From assembly GCA_038502055.1 (NCBI GenBank), contig JAXRKN010000043.1:124001-188000 (forward strand): a stretch of DNA of 64,000 nucleotides. The letters run 5' to 3'. Both the position numbers and the translations under genes were made by a program. Source of the stretch: Tanytarsus gracilentus (taxonomy: Eukaryota > Arthropoda > Insecta > Diptera > Chironomidae). Shown here piece after piece: positions 63,798 through 64,000 of this stretch (position 1 is its first letter; each line of letters opens with the position of its first letter). The notes beneath the pieces were generated by a model. The model made no database searches. It saw only the letters and a list, made by a program, of their open reading frames with translations, and was not told the origin of the DNA.

Positions 63798-64000
63798 ATG
63801 TGATATTAAATGAAACTCTTATGCACCAACTATCTCGCAACATAGCAAAAGTATGTTTCAATTGTAAATTAAATGCTGTGTTAATTCATTTTCATGAGCT
63901 CTTCCTAAACTCATCTCATCTCATTATTTTTGTTTTTCTATGAAACTAGTTTTAATTAAAATCATCAAAAAAGGAAATAAAAAAACCAAAATGGTTCATC
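63798..64000 (+). other. 3' flank of cuticular gene 2
   Basis: AT-rich 3' UTR/flank running to the window edge; aataaa-like words near 63975. Nothing else seen. Confidence 0.5.

Noticed and set aside
1..64000. tRNA, rRNA and CRISPR features
   Set aside because: No T-loop GGTTC-type box with a foldable partner, no rRNA core and no spaced direct repeats were found by eye; a covariance-model scan would be decisive.

Overview
This is an AT-rich animal nuclear genome segment with spliced genes and short introns (about 50-130 bp in most genes). Its gene content points to an insect: a dpr-type immunoglobulin gene, a Tret1-like sugar transporter, low-complexity P/V/Y-rich cuticular proteins and an invertebrate ACE-type peptidase. 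TATA plus TCAGT core promoters also fit an arthropod. A nematoceran fly such as a chironomid midge is my best guess, but that is inference from style, not from a diagnostic marker.

Layout. 1-4114 (+): 3' end of a dpr-family cell-surface Ig gene, entered near the end of its first Ig domain. 4115-31348: a 27 kb stretch without a recognisable conserved gene. It holds a degenerate inverted repeat (6.4-6.75 kb) and a GC-richer island (19.1-20.2 kb) with 129-bp tandem repeats, open on the minus strand as 43-residue protein repeats. 31349-33447 (+): a six-exon MFS sugar transporter. 35508-37143: a TA-flanked DNA transposon-like element with 25-bp perfect terminal inverted repeats and eight copies of a 14-bp motif. 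40649-41994: a second non-coding element with 16-bp near-perfect ends and an exact 8-bp target duplication (hAT-like). 42587-43792 (+): a UPF0193/EVG1 homologue. 50524-54119: a very compact cluster with the mitochondrial tRNA-modification GTPase GTPBP3/MnmE (-), a small uncharacterised ORF (+), a small putative mitochondrial protein (-) and the rRNA-processing methyltransferase RRP8 (-). In this cluster poly(A) signals overlap or abut stop codons. 56566-58326 and 62074-63797 (both +): two paralogous secreted cuticular proteins. Between them on the minus strand lie the last three exons of an ACE-family peptidase (59516-60061).

How the parts relate. The cluster at 50-54 kb is housekeeping (mitochondrial tRNA modification, nucleolar rRNA maturation). 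The 56-64 kb block is a tandem duplicate of cuticle-type genes sharing promoter architecture (TATA 34 bp upstream of a TCAGTT initiator), a four-codon first exon and a GC-AG intron. The two copies differ by one intron gain or loss in each direction, and a roughly 0.3 kb tract looks recently homogenised. The most interesting undescribed items are the repeat-studded TA element, the reciprocal intron differences with gene conversion between the cuticle paralogues, and the 43-residue repeat ORF in its GC-rich island.
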